64,000 bases of DNA from Ruminococcus sp. (GTDB taxonomy: Bacteria; Bacillota; Clostridia; Oscillospirales; Ruminococcaceae): positions 1 to 64,000 of the forward strand of contig JAFXSC010000008.1 in the NCBI GenBank assembly GCA_017525915.1, read 5' to 3'. A model generated the notes under the pieces. It saw only the letters and a program-made list of their open reading frames with translations, had not been told where the DNA came from and searched no databases. Position numbers and translations under genes: made by a program. This document shows, piece by piece, positions 43,475 to 52,075 of the stretch. Position 1 is the first letter of the stretch. The number at the start of each line of letters is the position of its first letter.

Positions 43475-44590
43475 TTATTCTGCTGTAAGTACCAGCAGCA
43501 TATAGTCAATGTGCTTGCCGATCTCTGAATCCGCCCTGTTGTATCCGCGGCTGAGATCGTCAAGATTTGCGTTAATAGTATCTTCGTATGTTGAGCCGCT
43601 TGGTGCAGTCATTCTGGCTTGTGCATCAGCTGCCGTGATATCCTTGAACATGGTGGCTGCATTATCGTATGCGTACTGCCTGATAGCATTTCTGATCTCG
43701 GTATTAGTAGTGACCGGCAGAGCAGATTCACTGCCGCTGAGCACCATCTGCTGGAAGGTATTGGTCCAGTCCCAGCGTATATGCACTTCTATCGGTTCAC
43801 CCTGGGTGGCATCCTCGAAGTTCTTTATGAACATACCGTTTTTCATTGTGGTATTCATAAACTCTGAATGTTCCCAGTTATCGGTGCTTGAATTTTTTTC
43901 TTCCCATATAAAGAGTATGTGTGTCCTCAGAAAATTGACTGCGTTGATCTGTTTCTGCTGTTCCGCCTGCTCGTCTTCACTTTTTGTGGTATCAACGGAG
44001 GAGGGGATAAGTGTTACCGAATCAACATCAAAGGGAGCCTGTTCGCTCTGCTCAGCTGTGTATCCGAGTATATCGAGCTTCAGGTTCACTGTAAGAGGAC
44101 CGGTCTTCTTAGGAACGATCCAGAAAACAAGGTCATTGCCGTCTCCGGGCTTGAGACCGGTTTCTTTTTCCGTGGTGCCATAAGCCCAGTCCATTCGCAT
44201 AATTATACGCTCGCTGCGGCCGGTATCGTAGTAACCTTCGATATTCTGAACGCCATCGGGCAGGGAATAAGCGGGATCATCAGTCGGTATGACCTTATCG
44301 TAAATACTTTCTGTGGTGTAGGCGACTGTACCGCCTACGCTTTCTGTATGAGGCTGATAGCTCCATGCACCGACATTGTCTCCGGTAAAGCGGAGCTCAT
44401 ATCCGAGCTCACCGACTTTTACACCGCCGTTTGAGACATTAACGTTCCGGTTGGCTGAGAACCATGAAAGCGAGCCTATCACGATAACTATGACCGTGAA
44501 AATCAGAAGGGCGCCAAGCTTCAGGACTGCGGCGCGTTTAACGCGGCGCTTCTCGTTGGCAGAGGCGTTTTGTATATTCTGTTGTTTCAT
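43475..44590 (-). CDS. SipW-type exported fibre-like protein
   Basis: This 371-residue protein begins with a basic region and a hydrophobic segment (LKLGALLIFTVIVIVIGSLSWFSANRNVNVSNGGVKV). Ser-Leu-Ser-Trp-Phe followed by Asn/Val-rich strands is the pattern of SipW substrates such as TasA-like fibre proteins. The mature part is beta-rich. ATG 44590 follows GGAGG. First gene of the four-gene operon ending in the giant surface protein, with its own strong promoter. Confidence 0.78.
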   Translation of the reverse strand: MKQQNIQNASANEKRRVKRAAVLKLGALLIFTVIVIVIGSLSWFSANRNVNVSNGGVKVGELGYELRFTGDNVGAWSYQPHTESVGGTVAYTTESIYDKVIPTDDPAYSLPDGVQNIEGYYDTGRSERIIMRMDWAYGTTEKETGLKPGDGNDLVFWIVPKKTGPLTVNLKLDILGYTAEQSEQAPFDVDSVTLIPSSVDTTKSEDEQAEQQKQINAVNFLRTHILFIWEEKNSSTDNWEHSEFMNTTMKNGMFIKNFEDATQGEPIEVHIRWDWTNTFQQMVLSGSESALPVTTNTEIRNAIRQYAYDNAATMFKDITAADAQARMTAPSGSTYEDTINANLDDLSRGYNRADSEIGKHIDYMLLVLTAE

Positions 44591-44658
44591 AAGCCTCACC
44601 TCCGGGAGTATACAGAGCGAATAATCCGAGCTCTTTCGGGTACGTTTATTCATAATAT

Positions 44659-44687
44659 ATTGTAACATAAAACACCGGAAAAATCAA
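44659..44687 (-). promoter_or_regulatory. Promoter of the four-gene surface-protein operon
   Basis: Minus-strand TTGATT (44682-44687), 17 bases, TACAAT (44659-44664). Confidence 0.75.
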
Positions 44688-44767
44688 GAGTTTTCGCATA
44701 ATTTTCACCTTTTGTAACAATTAGACAACGAGTATAATACGGTGAAAATATAACCGCTTTCGCCGGT

Positions 44768-44797
44768 AAAGAAAACCGCCGGACTTTAGCCGGCGGT
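44768..44797 (-). terminator. Terminator of the O-antigen-ligase-like gene
   Basis: ACCGCCGG/CCGGCGGT stem (44775-44782, 44790-44797) then TTTTC on the minus strand. Confidence 0.8.
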
Positions 44798-46201
44798 GGT
44801 TGATTTTTGCATTTCATCGGCGGCTGTAAAGCCCCTGTGCAGGTGTTCCGCATACGTCAGTCCCAGAAAGATGTAGATGTAAGGTGTTGTATAGTAAATT
44901 GCTACGCCGAACATTGAGCTCGTCAGGTAGCCTATGCTCACAAAGAAGCAAATCATCGTCGTATAGTCCATAGACTTGCAGTTTTTGAGGACTATCAGCA
45001 GCACTGACGCACACGCTGCAACGTACAGCAGGGCGGCAGGTATACCGAAGAACTCCATGTACTGCAAGACCTCGTTATGCGGAGTGCCGACATAGTGCGT
45101 ATTCAGCAGACCTTCTACGCCGAAGCCGGTCCACGGACTTTCGTGGATATTCTTGACCGTACCCTTCCAGAGCTTCCAGCGGGACGAGCCTGCGGAATCG
45201 GCTTCGAGCGGATCGGAGGCTATCTTACCGACGTCGTGGAAAAGCACGACAAAGCTTGACATTACCGTGTTATAGCGGAAGCTCATGAAAAATGTTATCA
45301 GCAGGAACACTCCCATGACGGCGAGCGACTGCCAGCGGTACTGCTTCGAGATGAAGAAGCTGTAAATGATGAACAGGAAAAATGCGAACGCCACCGCGAT
45401 ATAAGCGCCGAGAGTGTTGTTGATTATCAGCACCATAGTCGCAATAACGGCGGAAACAGCCGACACCGCTTTCAGCCAGAGCCTTTTCTCGTAGACTGCC
45501 ATTAGTCCACCGGCGATAATAGTGATCGCAAGGTAATAGCCGTAGTGGTTGGAATTGTGGAAGACCGCCGCAACGCCTCTGCCGAGGTAAATTTCCACCG
45601 GCTTGACCCACTCGTCATAGAGGGAAATGATGTTGAGCGGCATGGACGAGAACAGCAGGAGGTAAATCAGCGACTTTTTCGAGCGGCTCTGCCAGATCAT
45701 CGCGCCGCAGAAAAAATAGCAGGTCGGGTAGAGCATATAGGAGTAGATGCTCTCGAACATATAAGGGTGACCGGTGAGATCGTACTCGTTATGTCCGCGA
45801 ATGACCGTAACTACGGGGATAAGTATGGCGAATGCCCAGAAAAGGAACAGGGGGGAGAGCCTGCACAGGCGTTCTTTCATCGGAGGGTGCGGCTTTCCGC
45901 GGCTTGCAATGATGCGGTAGATGAAGTAGATGTAGCACAGCACCGCGGTAAAAACGGCAAGGTAGTTCACTTTCTGTATCATGTCCTGATACTCGCGGAT
46001 ATCCTTGCTGAGGTTGTACCAGCGGTCGGAGTTTTTTCCGCCGATAAAGCGCATAATGAGCTGCTGGCAGGGCGAGAAGATGAAAATGCCGACAGTGAAC
46101 ATCAGCAGGCACTGCGCCATTATGCCGAGAATTTTCTCGCGCGTTTCGGCTTGCTTTTTCTTCTGTATTTCCGCCCAGATGCGCTCCTCCTGTTCGGTCA
46201 T
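44786..46201 (-). CDS. O-antigen ligase/polymerase-like membrane protein (Wzy_C family)
   Basis: The 471-residue protein has about eleven hydrophobic segments and a large loop before the last three. The loop carries the family pattern: Arg-Trp in SSRWKLWKGTVKNIHESPWTGFGVEG, and His-Asn-Glu in PHNEVLQYMEFFGIPAALLY. Such proteins join or polymerise undecaprenyl-linked glycans, or transfer them to acceptors outside the membrane. AAGGA precedes ATG 46201. It lies alone between the fibre gene and the surface-protein operon with its own promoter, so it may decorate the fibre or make its glycan; inferred. Confidence 0.82.
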   Translation of the reverse strand: MTEQEERIWAEIQKKKQAETREKILGIMAQCLLMFTVGIFIFSPCQQLIMRFIGGKNSDRWYNLSKDIREYQDMIQKVNYLAVFTAVLCYIYFIYRIIASRGKPHPPMKERLCRLSPLFLFWAFAILIPVVTVIRGHNEYDLTGHPYMFESIYSYMLYPTCYFFCGAMIWQSRSKKSLIYLLLFSSMPLNIISLYDEWVKPVEIYLGRGVAAVFHNSNHYGYYLAITIIAGGLMAVYEKRLWLKAVSAVSAVIATMVLIINNTLGAYIAVAFAFFLFIIYSFFISKQYRWQSLAVMGVFLLITFFMSFRYNTVMSSFVVLFHDVGKIASDPLEADSAGSSRWKLWKGTVKNIHESPWTGFGVEGLLNTHYVGTPHNEVLQYMEFFGIPAALLYVAACASVLLIVLKNCKSMDYTTMICFFVSIGYLTSSMFGVAIYYTTPYIYIFLGLTYAEHLHRGFTAADEMQKSTTAG

Positions 46202-46224
46202 TTCATCACGTCCTTTCGGCTTAT

Positions 46225-46253
46225 ATTATAGCACGGGAACGTGCTTGTGTCAA
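46225..46253 (-). promoter_or_regulatory. Promoter with palindrome in the spacer
   Basis: Minus-strand TTGACA (46248-46253), 17 bases, TATAAT (46225-46230). The spacer contains GCACG-TTCC-CGTGC (46231-46244), a position where a bound repressor would block polymerase. Confidence 0.75.
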
Positions 46254-46255
46254 TT

Positions 46256-46287
46256 AAAAAGTGACCCCACCGGTCGAACCGGTGGGG
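46256..46287 (-). terminator. Terminator of the fibre subunit gene
   Basis: CCCCACCGG/CCGGTGGGG stem (46265-46273, 46279-46287), then TCACTTTTT on the minus strand. Confidence 0.85.
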
Positions 46288-46324
46288 GAGTGAGGTTGGA
46301 TTATGTTAATGTGAGTTTGCTTGA

Positions 46325-47401
46325 TTACGAGCCAGAATCCCACTGATTGCCGACAAGTCTTGTACCGCTGGGAATGGTAAACTGATTATTAGTAATCTCC
46401 TTAACTGCGGTGTCCGTATCGCTGCTTTCCACAATCTTAAATGCCATATCAAGAGAATAAGAATTGGTAAGCTTTGCATAAGTTTCAGATGTACAAGTAT
46501 TATCCTCGCCCTCAAGCCACAGTCTTACAACAACCTTATAGTACTTTGTTACGTTTGCGGTAGAGATTGTATCAAGAACAACACCGCTACCTGATGCGTT
46601 GTTTGTAATAGCCGTAGGGGCGGCGTTTTCAGCGCTAACAGCCATATTTGCTGTCTGATTTTCTGCATCTGCAAGTGCGATCAAGCCCTTTTGATTACCT
46701 TCGATTGCAATATCTGTTGCAAGAACACCGGTGCCCTGTGGAACGCTCGTTGAAGTTGCAAATACAGCAACACGCCAAGCACGATCAGGACCGCCTTCCT
46801 TGCCCAGTGCGCCGCTTGCACCGCTTGTAGCGAGTGCATTTCCTACATAGTCTAAATCACACTGAGACATAACCACCTTTTGACCGGCAGCACTGGAAGT
46901 TGCTTTAAGATAGAATGTGTAGTCAACATAACCATAAGCGATGCCAAAATCTTCGGAAGTACTTACTGTGTTACCATACGAAGTCTGAAATCCGTTCATA
47001 TAAGCGTTCTTGCCAGCTTTCGCATCGGAATTAGCGGTAGTTCCGCTTCCTGTTTCGAAATAAGGGTAGTAAACATCGGAAACGGCATCACCGTCAGCCT
47101 TTGCATCAACAGTATAGTAGAAAGAACCTGTTGCACCAGTAACAGATGATACGGGTTCAAGCAGTGCTTTACGAGACTGAGACAGTGGCGTTGAGGTGAA
47201 GTCGGAATCCATATTTGTGGTACAAATCAGAAGGTTGTCTCCTACCTTTGTACGAACCATCATTCCTTCAACTTTAACTTCCTTATTCATAGTGAACCAA
47301 GCGTAGGTTGCTGAGGAGAGAGAAATAGCCGAAACTGCGAGCATTGCGACAGCAGGCAATAACTTTCTTCTGGCTGAGCTTTTCTTCTTGTTAGTTTTCA
47401 T
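46325..47401 (-). CDS. Major fibre subunit candidate, SipW-type exported
   Basis: This 358-residue protein has an Arg/Lys-rich start, a hydrophobic core and cut-site region AISLSSATYAWFTMNKEVKV, a textbook SipW-dependent signal (Ala-Thr-Tyr-Ala-Trp-Phe-Thr). The mature protein is rich in Ala, Ser, Thr, Gly and Asn with beta-strand periodicity and ends with a conserved-looking VRLWLEGEDNTCTSETYAKL block. It is monocistronic with the best promoter of the locus (TTGACA-17-TATAAT), a structured 5' leader and a strong terminator, as expected for an abundant structural subunit. It faces the rightward operon that encodes the two SipW peptidases. Confidence 0.8.
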   Translation of the reverse strand: MKTNKKKSSARRKLLPAVAMLAVSAISLSSATYAWFTMNKEVKVEGMMVRTKVGDNLLICTTNMDSDFTSTPLSQSRKALLEPVSSVTGATGSFYYTVDAKADGDAVSDVYYPYFETGSGTTANSDAKAGKNAYMNGFQTSYGNTVSTSEDFGIAYGYVDYTFYLKATSSAAGQKVVMSQCDLDYVGNALATSGASGALGKEGGPDRAWRVAVFATSTSVPQGTGVLATDIAIEGNQKGLIALADAENQTANMAVSAENAAPTAITNNASGSGVVLDTISTANVTKYYKVVVRLWLEGEDNTCTSETYAKLTNSYSLDMAFKIVESSDTDTAVKEITNNQFTIPSGTRLVGNQWDSGS

Positions 47402-47428
47402 AAATCATTACCCCTTCATTAGTAATTT

Positions 47429-47456
47429 CGGCTGTTTTGCGAGCCGCCGTGGCTCG
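47429..47456 (-). promoter_or_regulatory. Alternative hairpins in the fibre-gene 5' leader
   Basis: CGAGCC/GGCTCG (47440-47456) and a competing CGGCT/AGCCG pairing (47429-47433 with 47442-47446) cannot form together. Could tune stability or translation; no riboswitch class matched. Confidence 0.35.
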
Positions 47457-47496
47457 TATTTTGTTGTCAGGAATATTACGTTCTGTTTATATTTAG

Positions 47497-47525
47497 ATTA
47501 TACACTGTTTTTACTGATTTGTCAA
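47497..47525 (-). promoter_or_regulatory. Promoter of the fibre subunit gene
   Basis: Minus-strand TTGACA (47520-47525), 17 bases, TATAAT (47497-47502): full consensus. The rest of the 439-base divergent intergenic region holds the opposing promoter at 47772 and AT-rich sequence with no other feature seen. Confidence 0.85.
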
Positions 47526-47771
47526 TATCCTTTTCAAAAATACTTTGATTCGACATCAAAATCGTGAAAAGTACCAAAATACGACATTTCGATTTGCCAA
47601 TATTTACTGAGGGGCTTTGTAGAATATTTTTTGTGTTATACAAGGCGTATATATTTGTCTATGTTTGTCCAAACCTTGTTCATACCTCGTTCATAAGTTG
47701 ACGTTTATACTATTATAATATATAAAAGCCGTTGCATTTGGAATACTTTATCGTGCTAAAGTCTTTTTCCG

Positions 47772-47800
47772 TTGACAATTCCGTAAGTGTGTGATATAAT
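47772..47800 (+). promoter_or_regulatory. Promoter of the rightward SipW/AAA+ operon
   Basis: TTGACA (47772-47777), 17 bases, TATAAT (47795-47800): full consensus, 40 bases before the first gene. Confidence 0.85.
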
Positions 47801-47840
47801 TATATTGATAAATTATACCTGTGAGGGGGGGCGGTGAGCT

Positions 47841-48626
47841 ATGAAAAACGGAAATGCCGGAATAAAGCCTGTTCAGGGCGATAATGTCGGCGGACTGCGT
47901 GCAGTTGAGCTGTACTACCGCGCGATCAAGGAGATATCGAGCGGTGCGGTCGCCTATTATCAGTCCCAGACGCGGCTTAACTCACGGAAATTCGGGGTGC
48001 TCCTGCCGGACACTTACCGCGAGGTCGCGGAAATGTCTCCGCAGTGCCTCAGCCTGTTCTCCCTCGAACTTACGCAGGCGCTCCAGACGAGCGCGGACTT
48101 CATCGAAAACGAGGTCCCTTACTCGTGGCTCTCGGTCTATATGCCGGTGTGGTTTTTGAAGGAAAAACGCGCGGAGCACAAGCTCATCGAGCAGTGCGAC
48201 AAGTACGGCGTACCGACCAACAGGATATGCTTCCAGCTTTCCGAGAAGCTGCTCGCCGAGAAGGACGGTGCTGCCGCCGATGCGATATCGCATCTCCGCA
48301 ACAGAGGATTTCATTTCCTGCTGGAGGACTTCGGCGGTGAGGTCTGCCCCATGATGAGACTTGCAGATTTTCCGGTCGATTACGTCATGCTCAGTCCCGA
48401 GGTGGCTAATCATATCGGAAAGGACGAGCGCTCGGATAACGCCGTGAAGTCGATAATCGGCTTCGTCAGTGACCTCGGCTGTGAGCCTGTCGCGGACGGA
48501 GTTGTCAACAGCCGGCAGGCTGAGATGTTCTATGCGTTTGAATGCGCCTACTGTGCCGGCTCGCTTGCCGGAAACTACGACACAGAGCGGCATATCCGCC
48601 GGAAGTCAGACGACAGTGACAATTGA
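47841..48626 (+). CDS. Degenerate EAL-domain protein heading the SipW/AAA+ operon
   Basis: This 261-residue protein follows the EAL fold but the catalytic residues are changed. AYYQSQTRLNSRKFGVLLP stands where YYQP...EAL should be and has no Glu-Ala-Leu; ICFQLSEKLL replaces the EITE block; FHFLLEDFGGEV keeps one Asp of the DDFG pair; DYVMLSPE replaces IKID; PVADGVVNSRQAE replaces AEGVET. It is therefore a likely non-catalytic sensor or scaffold, with cyclic-di-GMP binding uncertain. GGGG-rich ribosome site before ATG 47841. It is cotranscribed with the secretion genes, so it may link signalling to fibre export. Confidence 0.82.
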   Translation: MKNGNAGIKPVQGDNVGGLRAVELYYRAIKEISSGAVAYYQSQTRLNSRKFGVLLPDTYREVAEMSPQCLSLFSLELTQALQTSADFIENEVPYSWLSVYMPVWFLKEKRAEHKLIEQCDKYGVPTNRICFQLSEKLLAEKDGAAADAISHLRNRGFHFLLEDFGGEVCPMMRLADFPVDYVMLSPEVANHIGKDERSDNAVKSIIGFVSDLGCEPVADGVVNSRQAEMFYAFECAYCAGSLAGNYDTERHIRRKSDDSDN

Positions 48627-48659
48627 TATACTACTTTATTATAGAACGGAGAATGCGAA

Positions 48660-49481
48660 TTGATCGGTAAAAAGAAAAAACTGGACGTTCCCGCAGCTCC
48701 CGAGGATCAGGCGCCTGAGAATCAGGCTGCCGAGGGTCAGGCTCCGGCGTCGGACGCAGTCCGTGACGCAGAGACCAAGCTCCGCGACGTTCTTGAATTG
48801 AGACGAACCGCCAAGGAGGTCAAGCGGTACGTCGTAATAATGAGGATACTGAGCCTCCTTGTAGTGCTGCTCATCGCTATTGTTGCCGTAGCCTACGCGA
48901 TTTCCTACTTCTATGACCAGTTCGGCAGCTTTACCGTCCGGGTCAACAAGTACGACATGATAAACCAGGGACTTACTCTTTCCGAGACACCTGAGTACAA
49001 CAAGACCAATGCTGTGCTCAATGCCGATATCGTCTACGATATGACGAATATCAGCGGTGAGGATCTTCCGCCCAATCTCGATAAGATAAACGGCAGCCAT
49101 AACGGTGAGAACTACATCGCCTATACGTTCTATCTTATCAATTCCGGCGACGATACTATTTCCTATGAAGGCGTGCTGAATATCGAAAGCGTTTCCAAGA
49201 ACGTGGACGAGGCGGTCAGGGTAATGGTCTACCGGAACGGCGAGAAGAAAGTCTATGGAAAGACTAAATCCAACGGCGGTGGCAAGGAGAGCGACTGTGA
49301 CGAAGAATTTGCCTCCTCCACAAAGGTAATGCAGGTGTTCAGGTCCGGCTTCAAGCCCAATGAAAAGGATAAGTATACCATAGTAATATGGCTCGAGGGC
49401 AATGATCCGGACTGCATAGATGACATTATAGGCGGAACTATAAAGCTTGGCATGGACTTTGAGATAACAGAATCAACATGA
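48660..49481 (+). CDS. Membrane-anchored fibre-like protein of the SipW locus
   Basis: This 273-residue protein has a cytosolic, Gln/Pro-rich start, a helical stretch, a membrane segment at about 60-85 (ILSLLVVLLIAIVAVAYAISYFY), then an extracellular beta domain with DNSGD-type turns and the block 'YTIVIWLEGNDPDCIDDIIGGTIKLGMDFEI', a form common in TasA/camelysin-like fibre proteins. The start is TTG 48660, set by GGAG 9 bases earlier; no in-frame ATG or GTG fits. It lacks a clear cut site, so it may remain membrane-bound as the fibre anchor. Between the EAL-like and first sipW genes. Confidence 0.78.
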   Translation: MIGKKKKLDVPAAPEDQAPENQAAEGQAPASDAVRDAETKLRDVLELRRTAKEVKRYVVIMRILSLLVVLLIAIVAVAYAISYFYDQFGSFTVRVNKYDMINQGLTLSETPEYNKTNAVLNADIVYDMTNISGEDLPPNLDKINGSHNGENYIAYTFYLINSGDDTISYEGVLNIESVSKNVDEAVRVMVYRNGEKKVYGKTKSNGGGKESDCDEEFASSTKVMQVFRSGFKPNEKDKYTIVIWLEGNDPDCIDDIIGGTIKLGMDFEITEST

Positions 49482-49500
49482 TATAAGGAGTAATAAGGAA

Positions 49501-50427
49501 ATGAAGAAAGCTGTAAAGATCATAGTAAACATTCTCGCATGGGTGCTGCTGATGCTGGCACTTCTCATAACGATAGTCGTATTCTCAGCAGAACGAAACA
49601 ACGGTGTATCGAACATTATGGGCTATATGCCGATGACAGTTGAATCAGACTCAATGAGCCCGACATTCAAGAAGGGCGACCTCATCATAGTAAAGGAAAT
49701 AAATGATATCAACAAGCTTGAGGAGGACGATGTAATAACCTTCTGGACGCTTATCGACGGTAACCGTGTAAAGAACACCCATAGGATCGTCGGCATCACA
49801 CGCGACGATCAGGGACAGATCGTAAGCTTCACCACACGAGGCGACAACAACAACGGTGTAAACGATGAGCTTCCGGCATATCCTAAGGATATCGTCGGAA
49901 AATGGACAGGCAAGCATCTGAAGGGCTGCGGCAAGGCGCTCGACTTCCTCAGAACAAAGAAGGGCTTCTTCATCTGCATAATCATACCGCTTGCAGCATT
50001 CTTCCTGTTCGAGCTCTACAAGTTCATTGCAACACTTGTTGAGATCAAGAAGGGCGACGCTCCCGAGCAGCTCGACGAGGAGGAGATCAAGCGCCGGGCT
50101 ATCGAGGAGTATCTTGCCGAGCAGAAGAAGAAGGAAGCCGAGAAGGAAGGCGCTTCCGCAGAGGCAAAGGAAGCTGTTACCGAGAAGGCAGAGGAAGTCA
50201 AGGAAGCCGTAACAGAGAAGGCTGAGACTGCCGCTGAGGAGGTCAGGGAAGCCGTGACGGAGAAGGCTGAGCCCGCCGCTGAGGAGGTCAAGGAAGCCGT
50301 GACCGAGAAGGCTGAAACTGCCGAAGAAGCTGTAAAGGAAGTGGTTACGGAGACTGCCGGAGCTGCTGCCGAAGAAATAAAGGAGGCCGCCGCTGAGGCT
50401 GCCGAGGATATCACCGGAGAAAAGTAA
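49501..50427 (+). CDS. sipW: SipW-type signal peptidase I with long charged C-terminal tail (1)
   Basis: Residues 1-~185 are a signal peptidase of the archaeal/ER type, with Ser in VESDSMSPTFKKGDLII and His instead of Lys in NTHRIVGI. Membrane segments lie at about 5-30 and 160-182. The remaining ~120 residues are a cytosolic Glu/Lys/Ala tail built of near-repeats of 'VTEKAETAAEEVKEA' (about 14-15 residues each). Ordinary SipW is about 190 residues and lacks this tail. SipW processes fibre proteins such as TasA; the substrates here are the exported proteins of this locus. AAGGAG 12 bases before ATG 49501. Confidence 0.88.
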   Translation: MKKAVKIIVNILAWVLLMLALLITIVVFSAERNNGVSNIMGYMPMTVESDSMSPTFKKGDLIIVKEINDINKLEEDDVITFWTLIDGNRVKNTHRIVGITRDDQGQIVSFTTRGDNNNGVNDELPAYPKDIVGKWTGKHLKGCGKALDFLRTKKGFFICIIIPLAAFFLFELYKFIATLVEIKKGDAPEQLDEEEIKRRAIEEYLAEQKKKEAEKEGASAEAKEAVTEKAEEVKEAVTEKAETAAEEVREAVTEKAEPAAEEVKEAVTEKAETAEEAVKEVVTETAGAAAEEIKEAAAEAAEDITGEK

Positions 50428-50469
50428 AACGAAGAATGACAGGCCCAGTGCCTAAGATCGGAGTTTATC

Positions 50470-52047
50470 ATGAACGGATTTCTTAAATTCTTTTTTGAGT
50501 TCATCTCGGAAATGCTGAAAGGCTATACCGAGATATGGCGAGGGCTGCGGGACGGCTTCGCCCAGATCTTCAACATACCGAACTACATAGATATCGTAAA
50601 GACTCATACCCGGAACATGGGCGCTGTCGGCTGGATACTTACGATCACGTCTATCGTTGTCGTTATACTGATATACCTTCTCATACTCGCTATCATATTC
50701 CTTGCGATAAGAAAGTATATCCGTTTCAGACATTCGATCGTAAGCAATGAGGACCTTCTTGAGGAAATAGCCGCCCTCCAGCGTCAGGTCATGAAAATGG
50801 CGAAGGAAAAGGACGAGATCATGGCTATGAAGGTCTCGCAGATGGGACTTCCCACCTCCGGAGCGCTTTCGTATGCGGGCGGAAATATGTTCCCCGGAGA
50901 GCCTGGAGCACAGGGCGGAGAGCTTCCCGCTGCCGCTTCTATCGAGGACGGCGTCGTGCAGACCACAGACTACCGTTTCTCGAAGCTCATTGAGGTCGAT
51001 ACATTCTACAAGACCTATACTCCGCCAGTATATGACAACGAGATAACTCTCGAGGAACTCTGCGAAAGGTACCGTAATTTCGCCTGTTCGCGTATGCACC
51101 TGTTCTATGAGCCCAAGACCATACGCCTGTTCATCGCAGGTATGGCTTCCACGAAGCTCATCATCCTACAGGGTATATCCGGTACCGGTAAGACCTCGCT
51201 GCCTTACTCTTTTGGTAAGTTCCTACAGATAGATACGACTATCGCATCAGTACAGCCTTCATGGCGTGACCGAACCGAGCTTTTCGGATACTTCAACGAA
51301 TTCACCAAGAACTTCAACGAAACCGAAGTCCTGAAGCGTATCTACTCCTCGAACTACAACAATGACATCAACCTCATACTCCTCGACGAAATGAACATCG
51401 CCCGAGTTGAGTATTACTTCGCCGAGATGCTCTCCATACTTGAAATGCCGAACCCGTCCGAATGGGCGCTCGACATCGTTCCTAACGCATGGAGCACCGA
51501 CCCTGTGAAGCTCGATAAGGGCAAGATCATGATACCTCAGAACATCTGGTATATCGGTACTGCGAACAACGATGACTCGACCTACGCTATCTCCGATAAG
51601 GTTTACGACCGTGCACAGCCGATCAACCTCGACTCGAAGGGCGTTGCGTTTGAAGCACCGGATACCCCTCCTATCAGCCTTGGCTTCGACCATCTCGACC
51701 AGCTGTTCAGGGACGCATTCGACAAGTACCCGATCTCTCAGGAGAACCTCAAGAAGATACAGCAGCTTGACCTCTGGGTAATCGAGAAGCTGAGAGTTGC
51801 GTTCGGTAACCGTATCCTCAAGCAGATGAACCTGTTCGTACCGGTATACGTTGCCTGCGGAGGCGATGAGCTCGAAGGTATCGACTATGTTCTCGCTACC
51901 AAGATATTCAGAAAATTTGAATCACTCAACCTTGCAATGCTGCGAGAGGAACTCCGCGAGCTTTGCGTATATATGAACAAATCCTTCGGAAAGAATAAGA
52001 TGAACGAATCAATAGCTTACCTCGAGAGGTTACAGAAGCTGTTCTGA
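50470..52047 (+). CDS. Membrane-tethered McrB-like AAA+ ATPase
   Basis: The 525-residue protein has an amphipathic start, one membrane segment at about 52-80 (ILTITSIVVVILIYLLILAIIFLAI), a coiled coil (EDLLEEIAALQRQVMKMAKEKDE), a Gly/Pro linker and an AAA+ domain from about 180. Walker A is GISGTGKTSL (~235-244), Walker B is INLILLDEMN (~303-312) and a sensor asparagine is in IWYIGTANNDDSTYAI. The 'LDEMNIARVEYYFAEML' block is that of McrB-type GTPase/ATPases. Its partner follows directly. No McrC, methylase or nuclease is nearby, and the membrane anchor argues against restriction. A role in moving or assembling surface proteins is inferred. Confidence 0.85.
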   Translation: MNGFLKFFFEFISEMLKGYTEIWRGLRDGFAQIFNIPNYIDIVKTHTRNMGAVGWILTITSIVVVILIYLLILAIIFLAIRKYIRFRHSIVSNEDLLEEIAALQRQVMKMAKEKDEIMAMKVSQMGLPTSGALSYAGGNMFPGEPGAQGGELPAAASIEDGVVQTTDYRFSKLIEVDTFYKTYTPPVYDNEITLEELCERYRNFACSRMHLFYEPKTIRLFIAGMASTKLIILQGISGTGKTSLPYSFGKFLQIDTTIASVQPSWRDRTELFGYFNEFTKNFNETEVLKRIYSSNYNNDINLILLDEMNIARVEYYFAEMLSILEMPNPSEWALDIVPNAWSTDPVKLDKGKIMIPQNIWYIGTANNDDSTYAISDKVYDRAQPINLDSKGVAFEAPDTPPISLGFDHLDQLFRDAFDKYPISQENLKKIQQLDLWVIEKLRVAFGNRILKQMNLFVPVYVACGGDELEGIDYVLATKIFRKFESLNLAMLREELRELCVYMNKSFGKNKMNESIAYLERLQKLF

Positions 52048-52075
52048 TGCGTTCCTGAACGGCAGGTGAATGTGA

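Noticed and set aside
48044-48340. Out-of-frame 98-codon ORF inside the EAL-like gene
   Set aside because: Overlaps a gene with recognisable EAL blocks; no ribosome site of its own.
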